Source: Acidobacteriota bacterium
Lineage (GTDB): Bacteria > Acidobacteriota > Terriglobia > Terriglobales > Acidobacteriaceae
Direction of reading: 5' to 3'
Length of the DNA: 64,000 bases
Assembly: GCA_018268895.1 (NCBI GenBank)
Contig: JAFDVP010000012.1
Coordinates: 1 to 64,000, forward strand
The notes under the pieces were generated by a model, which saw nothing but the letters and a program-made list of their open reading frames with translations, did not search any database and had not been told where the DNA came from. A program made the translations under genes and the position numbers. Below, in pieces: positions 9,306 to 17,530 of this stretch. How positions within the stretch are numbered: position 1 is the stretch's first letter; each line of letters opens with the position of its first letter.

Positions 9306-10197
9306 TCTTAAAGATAAAGAACGGCTACCTGACGGCGTTCGCGCGCAGGCGGAGTGCCCTCCGGTTGCATTGGTTCGCGCATGGCAGGAAGGCGCCCTGC
9401 CGGATGAACTGATCCGGGATGTCGCAGCACATATGTCGGACTGTGCGCTATGCCGGACTCTGCTGGCGGACCTTGATCAGATATCGCAGCCGGCCATCAC
9501 CTCGGCTGAACGTGATCGCATCCGCCGCAGACTTCCTGTGATCGCCTACACTGCAGAACACAGTACCGGTTGGCACTGGTATGCTACCGCCTCGGCAGCG
9601 GCTGCACTCGTTATCGCAGGAATCTTCCTTACGGTTCGCCTTGCAGAACGTCCGCACGTGGCGCAGAACGAAATACTGGTAACGCCTCCAGCACGCCAGA
9701 CAGCAGCCCCGCCTCAAATTCCAGCACAGGTCGACGCGCTCTCTGCCGCTGGAATTCAGATATCCAAACTGGCTCCGCCGCTCGATCTATCTCCGGGGCT
9801 CATCTTGAGAGGTGAGGCATCATCGACGGAACCGACGATGATGCAGCTCACACCCGCATTCCGCGCATACAACTCTGGAGACTATGCCCTGGCCACGCAA
9901 CTCTTCTCGCAGTTGGCAAAACAGTTTCCTCGCTCCGGAAGGCCCTTTCTTTATCTCGGCGTAACCCAGTTATTGACCAATGACAATGCGGCCGCCCTAT
10001 TCAACCTCAGACGCGCCGAAGAATTTGTTTCTCCATCTGAAAAGGATGCAGCCTCCTGGTATCGCCTTGCCGCCTCCGCCCGTACGCAGGCCTCCGATAC
10101 GGCGCAGCTTGCGCACGCGCTCTGCAATCGCAATGGCTCAACCTATGCTCAACAGGCGTGCCAACTGGAAAAAGCGCTACCTCGAGGTAACGACTGA
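9298..10197 (+). CDS. zinc-finger anti-sigma-like membrane protein with TPR-like C-terminus
   Basis: 299 residues. The N-terminal cytoplasmic part carries a zf-HC2-type motif, AAHMSDCALCRTLL (His, then Cys-x2-Cys), typical of anti-sigma factors. One membrane span lies at about residues 93-113 (WYATASAAAALVIAGIFL). The outside part has a Pro/Ala linker and then helical repeats (AFRAYNSGDYALATQLFSQLAKQFP, GRPFLYLGVTQLLTNDNAAALFNLRRA) resembling TPR units. It overlaps the sigma factor gene by eight bases. I infer that it holds the sigma factor at the membrane, and that the exported TPR segment could interact with the TPR array of the CHAT protein encoded upstream. Confidence 0.82.
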   Translation: MPDLKDKERLPDGVRAQAECPPVALVRAWQEGALPDELIRDVAAHMSDCALCRTLLADLDQISQPAITSAERDRIRRRLPVIAYTAEHSTGWHWYATASAAAALVIAGIFLTVRLAERPHVAQNEILVTPPARQTAAPPQIPAQVDALSAAGIQISKLAPPLDLSPGLILRGEASSTEPTMMQLTPAFRAYNSGDYALATQLFSQLAKQFPRSGRPFLYLGVTQLLTNDNAAALFNLRRAEEFVSPSEKDAASWYRLAASARTQASDTAQLAHALCNRNGSTYAQQACQLEKALPRGND

Positions 10198-10199
10198 GG

Positions 10200-11180
10200 C
10201 TATCCCAGCATCGCGCTCTTCATCGAGCGGCCTGAAGCCTGCCAGCGCTTTACAGTCTCGTAAACAAGCACAGTCGTGAAGGTCACTGTCACCCACAGAA
10301 CAGTCTCCTCTATGGGGATCCCTGCCCACGCGGTCACTCTCAGCCCAATCATCTGGCGCCCCTGAAAACCCCACCAGCCATAGGGCAGGGCAAGCGTGAC
10401 CTCCCACATGAGGCTTGTCAGCAGGATCATGTACGCAGCCAGGCTAAACGCCCTCCAGTTCACAAACGCCTTCGCTGAAGAATAGAGGACCGACGATGGA
10501 ACCAGCGCTCCCAGCACAAGAAAAATCCAATAGCCGGGGAACCCCTCCCTCTCCGCCGAGAATTGATACTTGTACGTCAGCGCGGCCGCGATCAATACAG
10601 CACCGAGGACTGCAGAGCTGGGATGAAATCTGAACAGCCGGTCAAATTCCACTCGCTCCGGCGCATCCTCTCCAACGCTGTACGCTTTCAGCCAATACCC
10701 ATCCAGCCAGATGTAGATCAGAAGTACAGCAACGAATCCCAGAAAATAAAAAAGATACTCTTCGACGGGCACCCCGCCATGGAGCGCAGGCGCTCGCCAA
10801 CCAAGCGTTGCCTGTGGATTGGGGAAGGTGAAGAACAGATGCGCGAAGAAAAAATCGAGAGCGGCACCGATAGGAAAGAGCAGGCCGATCGTCCACCAGA
10901 ACGACTTCTTCGAGATGCGGATACCCTCCTCCGGCACAAGCCAGAATGCAATGCCGGCTATTGGCACTGCAAACAAAAGTAAGCTCACTGTATATCCAAA
11001 CGGAGAAGGGTTTTTCGTTGAAAGGTCGACGACGGACGAGATGCGCACCGTGCGCAAAGTCAGCGCTGTAGGCACCGCCAGCATAGCGATCATGACAGCT
11101 ACAGTTCCGAAACCAGCCACCGCACGGCTTTTGATCGGACCACGCAAGCTCCACCTCCAAAACGGGGCCCATCGAACCAT
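10200..11180 (-). CDS. lycopene cyclase domain (CrtYc/CrtYd-like) membrane protein
   Basis: 326 residues, about seven membrane segments. Two internally related halves each contain a Pro-x-Glu-Glu motif: GVPVEEYLFYFLGF near residue 138 and GIPIEETVLWVTVTF near residue 287. These are the hallmarks of the heterodimeric-type or fungal CarRA-type carotenoid cyclases that close the end rings of lycopene, here as one polypeptide. A His before the first motif (APALHGGVPVEE) is also notable. No phytoene synthase, desaturase or other carotenoid gene is seen in the window, so the substrate is unproven. It is convergent with the anti-sigma gene (two bases apart) and divergent from the slipin gene. Confidence 0.72.
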   Translation of the reverse strand: MVRWAPFWRWSLRGPIKSRAVAGFGTVAVMIAMLAVPTALTLRTVRISSVVDLSTKNPSPFGYTVSLLLFAVPIAGIAFWLVPEEGIRISKKSFWWTIGLLFPIGAALDFFFAHLFFTFPNPQATLGWRAPALHGGVPVEEYLFYFLGFVAVLLIYIWLDGYWLKAYSVGEDAPERVEFDRLFRFHPSSAVLGAVLIAAALTYKYQFSAEREGFPGYWIFLVLGALVPSSVLYSSAKAFVNWRAFSLAAYMILLTSLMWEVTLALPYGWWGFQGRQMIGLRVTAWAGIPIEETVLWVTVTFTTVLVYETVKRWQASGRSMKSAMLG

Positions 11181-11347
11181 GGAAAGGATGAGGCAAACCG
11201 ACGCCTTGAAAGCGATGGCACCTACAGACAGTAGGACCCAGCGCAGTGCAAGTCAAACTGCGGCTTGCTGAAAACCATGCGAAGGCAACCCTCAGGGTCT
11301 ACAATCGCATTCGGAGCGGCTCGGCCTGCTCCGCGAGGTCTTCGTCC

Positions 11348-12130
11348 GTGACTGTCAATCCTGTCGCCATTCTTGTCGTCATCGTCCTGCTCTACCTCAT
11401 CAGCTCCATCAAAATACTCAAGGAATACGAGCGAGGCGTCATCTTCCGGCTCGGCCGCACCTCTCCAGCCAAGGGTCCCGGCATCATCCTTGTCTTCCGC
11501 CCGCTCGACCAGATGGTTCGCGTCTCACTTCGCCAGGAAGCGATGGAAGTCCCTCCGCAGGACATCATCACGCGCGACAACGTCACGCTGAAGGTAAACG
11601 CTGTTATTACTCTTCGTGTCGTCGACCCAACGAAGGCCGTCATCGAAGTTGCCAACTACATCTACCAGACGTCGCAGTTCTCGCAAACAACTCTCCGCTC
11701 CGTACTCGGCGAGGTCGAGCTCGACGAACTCCTTGCCCACCGCGACCGGCTCAACCAGCGCATTCAAACCATCATCGACGGCCACACCGCTCCCTTTGGT
11801 GTAAAGGTCGTCTCCGTCGAGGTCAAACAGGTTGACCTCCCCGAATCCATGCTCCGTGCCATGGCGAAGCAAGCCGAGGCGGAACGAGAGCGCCGATCCA
11901 AGATCATTCACGCAGAAGGCGAGTACAACGCCGCGCAAAAACTTGTCGATGCCGCCGCCCTTCTGGCCACGCAGCCCATGACCCTGCAACTCCGTTACCT
12001 GCAAACTCTGACCGAGATAGGTGTCGAGAAGAATACGACCATCGTTTTTCCGCTTCCCATGGAGCTCATGAACTTGTTAAACAAGAGTCTTAGCCCGCAA
12101 TCGGCGGCAGAGACGAAACCAACTCCGTGA
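11348..12130 (+). CDS. slipin, SPFH/stomatin-family membrane protein
   Basis: 260 residues from a GTG at 11348, with GAGG at 11335-11338 nine bases upstream; a longer reading to 11246 adds a basic tail that is not family-like. One N-terminal membrane span ([18 protein letters not shown]), then the SPFH core ([49 protein letters not shown]), then the alpha-helical segment with [22 protein letters not shown] typical of slipins. Such proteins form cages or microdomains at the inner membrane and often work with NfeD proteins; no NfeD is adjacent. The stop overlaps the GTG of the following SPOR gene, so they are translationally coupled. Confidence 0.9.
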   Translation: MTVNPVAILVVIVLLYLISSIKILKEYERGVIFRLGRTSPAKGPGIILVFRPLDQMVRVSLRQEAMEVPPQDIITRDNVTLKVNAVITLRVVDPTKAVIEVANYIYQTSQFSQTTLRSVLGEVELDELLAHRDRLNQRIQTIIDGHTAPFGVKVVSVEVKQVDLPESMLRAMAKQAEAERERRSKIIHAEGEYNAAQKLVDAAALLATQPMTLQLRYLQTLTEIGVEKNTTIVFPLPMELMNLLNKSLSPQSAAETKPTP

Positions 12131-12801
12131 AGACCCGCTACGAAGACGATGAGTTTGACGAAATTCCACGAGACCGCGAGATATCCCTCGGGGCTCCCAC
12201 AATTCTTGGCATCTTTTTCCTTATCGCGCTGGTCTGCGCCGTCTTCTTTGGTTTCGGGTATGGCATCGGGCGCAAATCCTCTGTTGCCGTCGGACCGGCA
12301 ACAAGTACTGTCGAAGCCTCGTCCATAAAGCCATCCAGCGCGGCAAAGCCCGCCCCTGGCCTGACAACACCTGAGGCAACCACCCCTGATTCAGACACAG
12401 CCGGAGCAAATGCTCCCCAGCTTCCTCAACCCGATCAGATGGAAGCTCCAGCAGCGGATCCCGCGCCTACGGCAACGGCTAAGTCTTCGCCTTCAAAGAA
12501 GATGCCCGCCCCAATCGTCGCGAAGACCGCGCCAACCCCTCCAGTACCAGCTGCCCACGCTCCGGCTGCAACTGCACAGGCTGGCGCCCCTGCTCTCGTT
12601 CAGGTGGCTGCAGTCTCGCATCAGGAAGATGCAGACCTTCTACTGAACGCGCTCAAGCGTCGCGGCTACAGCGTGGCAATTCGTCACGAGCCGCAGGACA
12701 AACTTCTGCACGTGCAGATCGGCCCTCTCGCCACACGCAAAGATGCCGATGCCATGCGTCAGAGACTGCTCGCCGATGGCTATAACGCCATCGTCAAATA
12801 A
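12127..12801 (+). CDS. SPOR domain-containing membrane protein
   Basis: 224 residues from a GTG that overlaps the preceding stop by four bases (GTGA). A short acidic cytoplasmic N-terminus is followed by a membrane span (about 21-43, [24 protein letters not shown]), a long Pro/Ala/Thr-rich periplasmic linker, and a C-terminal SPOR domain (about 155-224: [47 protein letters not shown]). SPOR domains bind peptidoglycan strands lacking stem peptides, commonly at division septa. Coupling to the slipin gene suggests a membrane-associated envelope function. A 10-bp inverted repeat lies just after the stop. Confidence 0.88.
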   Translation: MKTRYEDDEFDEIPRDREISLGAPTILGIFFLIALVCAVFFGFGYGIGRKSSVAVGPATSTVEASSIKPSSAAKPAPGLTTPEATTPDSDTAGANAPQLPQPDQMEAPAADPAPTATAKSSPSKKMPAPIVAKTAPTPPVPAAHAPAATAQAGAPALVQVAAVSHQEDADLLLNALKRRGYSVAIRHEPQDKLLHVQIGPLATRKDADAMRQRLLADGYNAIVK

Positions 12802-12815
12802 AACACGCAATCGCT

Positions 12816-12845
12816 GAGATGAAGCTACTCCAGCGGCTTCATCTC
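12816..12845. terminator. hairpin between convergent genes
   Basis: GAGATGAAGC and GCTTCATCTC form a 10-bp perfect stem with a 10-base loop. It follows the SPOR gene and overlaps the last codons of the opposing plsC. There is no clear T-run, so termination is plausible, not shown. Confidence 0.4.
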
Positions 12846-13541
12846 GTCCGGCAACGCCTCTGCAATAGCCCTTCGCACTGCCCTCAACAATTCCTCTCGG
12901 TTCTGGAATTCCAAGGGCTCAATAGCTGGCAGCAGCTTTACCTGTGCAATTCCGGGCTTGATCGCCCAACTCCCTTTGCGCATCATCTCCTGCGTTCCCG
13001 AGATCACAACCGGGACGACGGGGGCCTTCGTCTCCATCGCAAGAAAGAACGGCCCTTTCTTGAACGCTGCAAGACGCCCATCCCGCGAACGCGTCCCCTC
13101 CGGGAAGACGAGGATGTTCAGACCGCTCGCAAGGGCCTCTCCCGCCGCGATAACACTGGCCTGCGCCGCTTCACGGTTGCCGCCACGCTCCACCGGGACA
13201 AACTGGCCCATGCGCATTGCACGTCCGAGAATCGGAATGCGCATCAGTTCTTTCTTCAGCAGAACCGAACACCTGCCGGGCAATAACGGCAGCACAACCG
13301 GGGGATCGAGATTCGAGACATGGTTGCACATGAATATGCACGGCCGTCCCGCGGGAACATTCTCAAGCCCGGTAAGCTCTGTTTTGATTCCAGCCGCGCG
13401 AACTCCGGCGTTTGCAATCCACATAGCCACTCTATAGAGCGGGTTGATATCGCCAACCAGCAGCGTGTAGGGGATCCCGATGATTCCTGCAATCGGGCCT
13501 AACGCTGTGTACACAAACAACATCTTAAAAGTCGAAAACAT
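12825..13541 (-). CDS. plsC: 1-acyl-sn-glycerol-3-phosphate acyltransferase
   Basis: 238 residues from the ATG at 13541, four bases after the mpl stop; a longer in-frame reading to 13655 lies inside mpl and is rejected. The protein transfers an acyl chain to lysophosphatidic acid to make phosphatidic acid at the inner membrane. Diagnostic motifs are present: block I FMCNHVSNLDPP (the NHxxxxD dyad), block III FPEGTRSRDG, and block IV with VPVVISG. One or two N-terminal membrane segments (FVYTALGPIAGIIGIPYTLL). It is the last gene of the mgtC-dapF-ldcA-mpl-plsC transcription unit, so phospholipid acylation is tied to a peptidoglycan-recycling operon. Confidence 0.92.
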   Translation of the reverse strand: MFSTFKMLFVYTALGPIAGIIGIPYTLLVGDINPLYRVAMWIANAGVRAAGIKTELTGLENVPAGRPCIFMCNHVSNLDPPVVLPLLPGRCSVLLKKELMRIPILGRAMRMGQFVPVERGGNREAAQASVIAAGEALASGLNILVFPEGTRSRDGRLAAFKKGPFFLAMETKAPVVPVVISGTQEMMRKGSWAIKPGIAQVKLLPAIEPLEFQNREELLRAVRRAIAEALPDEMKPLE

Positions 13542-13545
13542 GATC

Positions 13546-14994
13546 TCAGGAGAACCTAGCCGCAAGCCGGGCAGCAATAACCGACTCTGTAATAGCGCGC
13601 GGCAGCTTCTGGTAAATTCCGCCAAACCCGCCGTTCGACAGAATCGCAACCACATCGCCGCTCCTCACTTCAGGAGCAAGCGCCGCTGCAATCGAATCCG
13701 CATCCTGATAAACCGCCGCGAGGATTCCACGTTCCTTTAACGCGCGGACAACATGCTCCGGCACCAGCCTCTCGGCCACAGGAATGCTCTCCGATTTGAA
13801 GACGCTGGCCATCACCACCTGATCGGCCAGCGCCAGGCTATCGACAAGCGCGCTTTCAAAGACATTTCTTCGCAATGTATTCGACCGCGGCTCAAGCACA
13901 GCCAGCAGACGCTGTCCTGGATAACTCTCCCGCAATGCCCGTAAGGTCTCGCGGATCGCCGTCGGGTGGTGAGCGAAGTCATCGATGATCGTCACCCCTT
14001 CGGCCACGGCCTTCACCTCTAGCCGCCGCTTGACGCTTCGGAACGTCCGCAACGCCTCTGCAATCGCTTCCACAGGAATACCGCGCCCTGCAGCCAGCGC
14101 CGCGGCTGCAGTGGCATTCAACGCATTGTGTTCGCCCGCCATCGGCAAACTCAGCTCGGCAAAACGGTTCTCTCCACGCCACAGCGTCCATTGCGCAAGT
14201 GGTCCATCGTGGCGCAAGTCGGAGATCCTCCAATAAGACCCCTCCCTGAACCCATAGCGCTCCACCTCGCAGAATGCTTTCTTGGTGCACTCGTCTACAT
14301 TCTCGCTGCCGTCATAAGCAATCAGCCTTCCTCGCCTCGGAATCAGGTTGACGAACCGCTTGAATGCCGTCTTTACAGCATCAAGGTCGGAGTAGATATC
14401 TGCATGGTCGAACTCCACATGCGTCAGTATGGCGGCAACTGGAAAATAGTGCAGAAACTTTGGGCCTTTATCGAAGAACGCCGTATCGTACTCATCGCCT
14501 TCAAGAATGAACGGCGATGTAGGGCGAACCATAAAGCTCGTGCCAAAATTCTCCGCCACACCGCCAATCAAAAACGAAGGTGCCAGGCTGGACTCTCGCT
14601 CCGAGGCAACCTCAAAAATCCACGCCAGCATACTCGTCGTCGTCGTCTTGCCGTGCGTTCCTGCAACCACAAGGGGTTCCCTGCCATTGAGGAATTCGTC
14701 GTGCAATATCTGCGCCATCGAACAAAAAGGAATCCGCTCATCCAACACGCGCTCCAGCTCAACATTGCCGCGAGAGATCGCATTGCCTACAACAACAAGG
14801 TCGGGGCGGCGGTCTAAATTCTTCTCCGCATACGGCTCATGCACCGTAATTCCAATCTCGCGCAGAAGGTCACTCATCGGCGGATAAGCCGCCGCATCCG
14901 AGCCAGACACCTCATGGCCCTGCTGCTTCAGCATTCCGGCCAGCGAAGCCATCGCCGTACCGCAGATTCCTATCAGATAGATGTGTTTTTGCAT
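13546..14994 (-). CDS. mpl: UDP-MurNAc:L-Ala-gamma-D-Glu-meso-DAP ligase (murein recycling)
   Basis: 482 residues. Mpl attaches the tripeptide recovered from old peptidoglycan directly to UDP-N-acetylmuramate in the cytoplasm. Mur-ligase features: N-terminal GICGTAMASLAGML, P-loop GTHGKTTTTSML, ILEGDEYDTAFFD, HVEFDHADIY, the VKRRLEVKA segment and the DDFAHHPTAI motif. The ICGT-x-M start and SDAAAYPPMSDLL match Mpl better than MurC, which lacks the YPPMS string; this is my basis for calling Mpl. It lies 15 bases after ldcA and 4 bases before plsC, in an operon with a LD-carboxypeptidase and a DapF-like gene, which supports the recycling role. Confidence 0.88.
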   Translation of the reverse strand: MQKHIYLIGICGTAMASLAGMLKQQGHEVSGSDAAAYPPMSDLLREIGITVHEPYAEKNLDRRPDLVVVGNAISRGNVELERVLDERIPFCSMAQILHDEFLNGREPLVVAGTHGKTTTTSMLAWIFEVASERESSLAPSFLIGGVAENFGTSFMVRPTSPFILEGDEYDTAFFDKGPKFLHYFPVAAILTHVEFDHADIYSDLDAVKTAFKRFVNLIPRRGRLIAYDGSENVDECTKKAFCEVERYGFREGSYWRISDLRHDGPLAQWTLWRGENRFAELSLPMAGEHNALNATAAAALAAGRGIPVEAIAEALRTFRSVKRRLEVKAVAEGVTIIDDFAHHPTAIRETLRALRESYPGQRLLAVLEPRSNTLRRNVFESALVDSLALADQVVMASVFKSESIPVAERLVPEHVVRALKERGILAAVYQDADSIAAALAPEVRSGDVVAILSNGGFGGIYQKLPRAITESVIAARLAARFS

Positions 14995-15009
14995 TGCGCC
15001 AAAGAAAGA

Positions 15010-15963
15010 CTAACTCGAAACGGCAGGCTCCATAAAGCGTAAGTGAGGATTCTCCGCCTCGCGGAGATCAAGCGTTACTGAAACACCTAGTGGCAGCGAC
15101 ACATTCGCGCCATTTACATGACCGCATCGCAATCCAACCGCTACCGGCCCTTCAAACCCGCGCAGTCCATGTTTAAGTGCGCGTTCCAGCAAAGCCTGCT
15201 CCTCTTCACCCACGCACTGCTCCATATCGCCGAAGACAATCCCGCGCACACCATTCAACCTGCCCGAGTAGCGCAGATGCAGCAACAGTCTGTCCCATTG
15301 ATACGGCTTGGTCCCTATGTCTTCCAGGAAAAGTATGCTCCCCTCCAGATGTGGAGCGTAAGGGGTTCCCAATGCCTCAGCCAGAATGGAGATGCAGCCT
15401 CCCATCAGTTCGCCCGTTGCCAATCCAGACTGCATGACACGCAATCCATCCGCAGGCCCGAGTGTCCAGCTATCGTCCCCATAAAAAGCATGTTGCCAGC
15501 TCGGAAGATCGACTCCGTGCTCGCGTGCAAGGTCCGAGGCCACCATCGGAGCATAGAAGCTCACGACCCCCACTTCATTCTGTAGCCAGCTATGCAGTGA
15601 AGTATGGTCGCTATATCCGATAAACGCCTTTGCATTCGCGCGGACCAGGTCAACATTCAGATGAGGCAACAGCTCTGCGGAACCCCATCCGCCTCGTGTG
15701 CAGATAACTCCGTCCACATCCGGATCTGCAAAAGCGCTGTGCAGGTCCTCAAGCCTGTCCCTCAGAGAACCTGCATAGTACAGCGGCCCATTGGCCAATG
15801 CATGCCTTCCCAGCTTCACGCGATATCCAAGCGCTTCCAACTCCGCCAGTCCACGCCCAACAAGCTCGCGCTTTGGCGTGCTGGCAGGCGAGATCACTGC
15901 CAGAGTCGCGCCACGGCGTAGCGCTGCCGGTTTTGTGAATCCGCGGGCGCTCCTCCGCGTCAT
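15010..15963 (-). CDS. ldcA: S66-family LD-carboxypeptidase (murein tetrapeptide)
   Basis: 317 residues. Members remove the terminal D-Ala from muropeptide tetrapeptides, producing the tripeptide that Mpl re-uses. Family features: LAVISPASTPKRE at the N-terminus, GVICTRGGWGSAELLP, then AFIGYSDHTSLHSW with the nucleophilic Ser of GYSD, GGCISILAEALGTPY, LFLEDIGTKPYQWDRLLLHLR with the Glu, and VGLRCGHVNG with the catalytic His. All three catalytic positions appear intact. The start ATG overlaps the stop of the preceding DapF-like gene by one codon frame (ATGA), indicating coupling. No signal peptide, in keeping with cytoplasmic recycling. Confidence 0.9.
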   Translation of the reverse strand: MTRRSARGFTKPAALRRGATLAVISPASTPKRELVGRGLAELEALGYRVKLGRHALANGPLYYAGSLRDRLEDLHSAFADPDVDGVICTRGGWGSAELLPHLNVDLVRANAKAFIGYSDHTSLHSWLQNEVGVVSFYAPMVASDLAREHGVDLPSWQHAFYGDDSWTLGPADGLRVMQSGLATGELMGGCISILAEALGTPYAPHLEGSILFLEDIGTKPYQWDRLLLHLRYSGRLNGVRGIVFGDMEQCVGEEEQALLERALKHGLRGFEGPVAVGLRCGHVNGANVSLPLGVSVTLDLREAENPHLRFMEPAVSS

Positions 15964-16763
15964 ACTCCTACGGCCTCGCCGCGGCAGATAATCTCCGCAG
16001 GACCCGTCAACTTCATTGCAACTTCATTCGCCGGCCACACCGTCTTTTGAGCGCCGCCTTCAGCTACTGCTCTCAATTCACGGCCTACACCGCGCAAAGC
16101 CATCGCTGCCGCTGACGATGCGCAGGTTCCTGTACCGGAAGAAGTCGTCGGGCCGCAGCCGCGCTCATAGATGCGAAAAGCAATCTCATCGTTCGAGACA
16201 ATCTTCACAAACTCGACGTTCGTCCCATGCGTAAACAACGGGCTGGTGCTGATCTGCGCGCCAAGCACCTGCCAGTTCAACCCGTAGGCGCTGAAGTCGT
16301 CTGCATCCGTAAAGATCACAAAGTGAGGGTTGCCAACATTGACCATTGCACCGACGACGTTCCCGACCCCAGGCAATTCGATCGTGCGCGGCATCACCCG
16401 GGGAACTCCCATCTCGCTCTCGATCATGTAAACCGGGTCGGCATCCTCGACCACGCGGCAGATACGAGGGCCGCCGTGCGTTCCGAAGATAACGCTATCC
16501 ATCCCCTCGGAGCTCGCCAGCCACGCGGCGACACAGCGCGTTCCATTGCCCGAAAGCTCGGCCTCGCTGCCATCGGCGTTGAACAGACGAAGAAATAACT
16601 CGCCGTTTGGCTTCCGCTCCAGAAATTCAATTCCGTCCGCTCCCACGCTGGTATTGCGGCTGCAAAGCCTCCGCGCCAGGGTTGCATGCTGACGCTTCGC
16701 CGCCGCCTCCTCAATCACAAGAAAATCATTGCCGCAGGCATGCGCTTTTACGAACGAAATCAT
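15960..16763 (-). CDS. DapF-like protein with both catalytic cysteines replaced by serine
   Basis: 267 residues from the ATG at 16763, four bases after mgtC. The fold is that of diaminopimelate epimerase: HACGNDF at 8-14, NADGSE at 62-67, NVGNPH at 142-147, GTNVEFV at 180-186 and YERG at 199-202 conserve the substrate-binding residues. The two catalytic bases, however, are not Cys: Ser71 stands in ELSGNGTRC where the family has CGNG, and Ser209 in TSSGTGTC where it has ACGTG. Codons are TCG and TCC-type serines in good reading frame, and the neighbouring Glu of GAGET is Pro205. Other cysteines (203, 214) lie nearby. Canonical two-base racemisation is therefore doubtful. It may bind a DAP-containing ligand, use other residues, or act in the recycling operon in which it sits. 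Confidence 0.88.
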   Translation of the reverse strand: MISFVKAHACGNDFLVIEEAAAKRQHATLARRLCSRNTSVGADGIEFLERKPNGELFLRLFNADGSEAELSGNGTRCVAAWLASSEGMDSVIFGTHGGPRICRVVEDADPVYMIESEMGVPRVMPRTIELPGVGNVVGAMVNVGNPHFVIFTDADDFSAYGLNWQVLGAQISTSPLFTHGTNVEFVKIVSNDEIAFRIYERGCGPTTSSGTGTCASSAAAMALRGVGRELRAVAEGGAQKTVWPANEVAMKLTGPAEIICRGEAVGV

Positions 16764-16767
16764 CTCT

Positions 16768-17469
16768 CTATTCTTCCTCAGAATCGCGAAATGCCACAAC
16801 CTCACCCGCCAATTCACTCTCGCGCAGTTCCTGTAGTAAGCGAATATGGCGCTTTGCGCTCGTCGAAACCGAAAACGTTATGCGCTCAAGCCCCGCAACG
16901 CTGTCACGCTCAATCACGTTGAGGCGAACCCCCATCCGGTCCAACACGCTTAGCGCCGCCATATACATCTTTCCCATGTCCTGCCCACGAACCTCATAGA
17001 GCATGGCATAGTGCTTCCAACCCGAAATCGATTCAAGATATCCAACAACCGCCAACGCGATGAGTGTAATGACCGTCGCGAGTACAGCTTCAAGATAGAG
17101 CCCGGCACCACAGGCCATGCCAATCGATGCGATAACAAACACAGTCGCCGCACTGGTCAATCCAACCACCCTCGCGCGGGTATGAAGTATGATCCCAGCC
17201 CCCAGGAAGCCGATTCCCTGCACGATGTTCGCAGCCACTCTTCCCTTGTCGGGGTTGCTATCGCCGGCAAGCACGGCCGATAGCAATGTAAAAAATGCGC
17301 ACCCCACACACAGCAGCATATTCGTCCGCAAACCGGACGCCTTGTGCCGCAACTCCCGCTCTAACCCGATGGCGCCCCCCAGGACGCACGCCGTAAAAAG
17401 ACGGGTCACCGTGCCCTTTGAGAGCAGCTCCTGGTCGATCTGGCTGAAATGAAACTGTGGGACGAACAT
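16768..17469 (-). CDS. MgtC/SapB-family membrane protein
   Basis: 233 residues from ATG 17469, which has a GGCGAG stretch a few bases upstream; a start at 17490 is the alternative. Four or five membrane spans with the family signature: TACVLGGAIGLERELRHKASGLRTNMLLCVG, then GIGFLGAGIILH and VGLTSAATVFVIASIGMACGAG. A cytoplasmic C-terminal ACT-like domain (about 155-233) follows. Members are linked to growth in low magnesium and to modulation of the F-ATPase, but in this clade function is untested. It is the first gene of the operon that continues with the DapF-like gene, four bases downstream. Confidence 0.88.
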   Translation of the reverse strand: MFVPQFHFSQIDQELLSKGTVTRLFTACVLGGAIGLERELRHKASGLRTNMLLCVGCAFFTLLSAVLAGDSNPDKGRVAANIVQGIGFLGAGIILHTRARVVGLTSAATVFVIASIGMACGAGLYLEAVLATVITLIALAVVGYLESISGWKHYAMLYEVRGQDMGKMYMAALSVLDRMGVRLNVIERDSVAGLERITFSVSTSAKRHIRLLQELRESELAGEVVAFRDSEEE

Positions 17470-17530
17470 AGTCTCGCCAGATGGTAGCATCCATCACTGC
17501 CACCGTCTCAGCGGGAACTACGGGGAGGAA

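Noticed and set aside
11246..11347. Extended N-terminus of the slipin gene
   Set aside because: Basic tail with no ribosome site; GTG 11348 has GAGG at proper spacing and starts right before the membrane span.
13546..14994. murC instead of mpl
   Set aside because: ICGTAMASLA and the YPPMSDLL segment fit Mpl. The operon with ldcA supports recycling. Still, a profile search would settle it.
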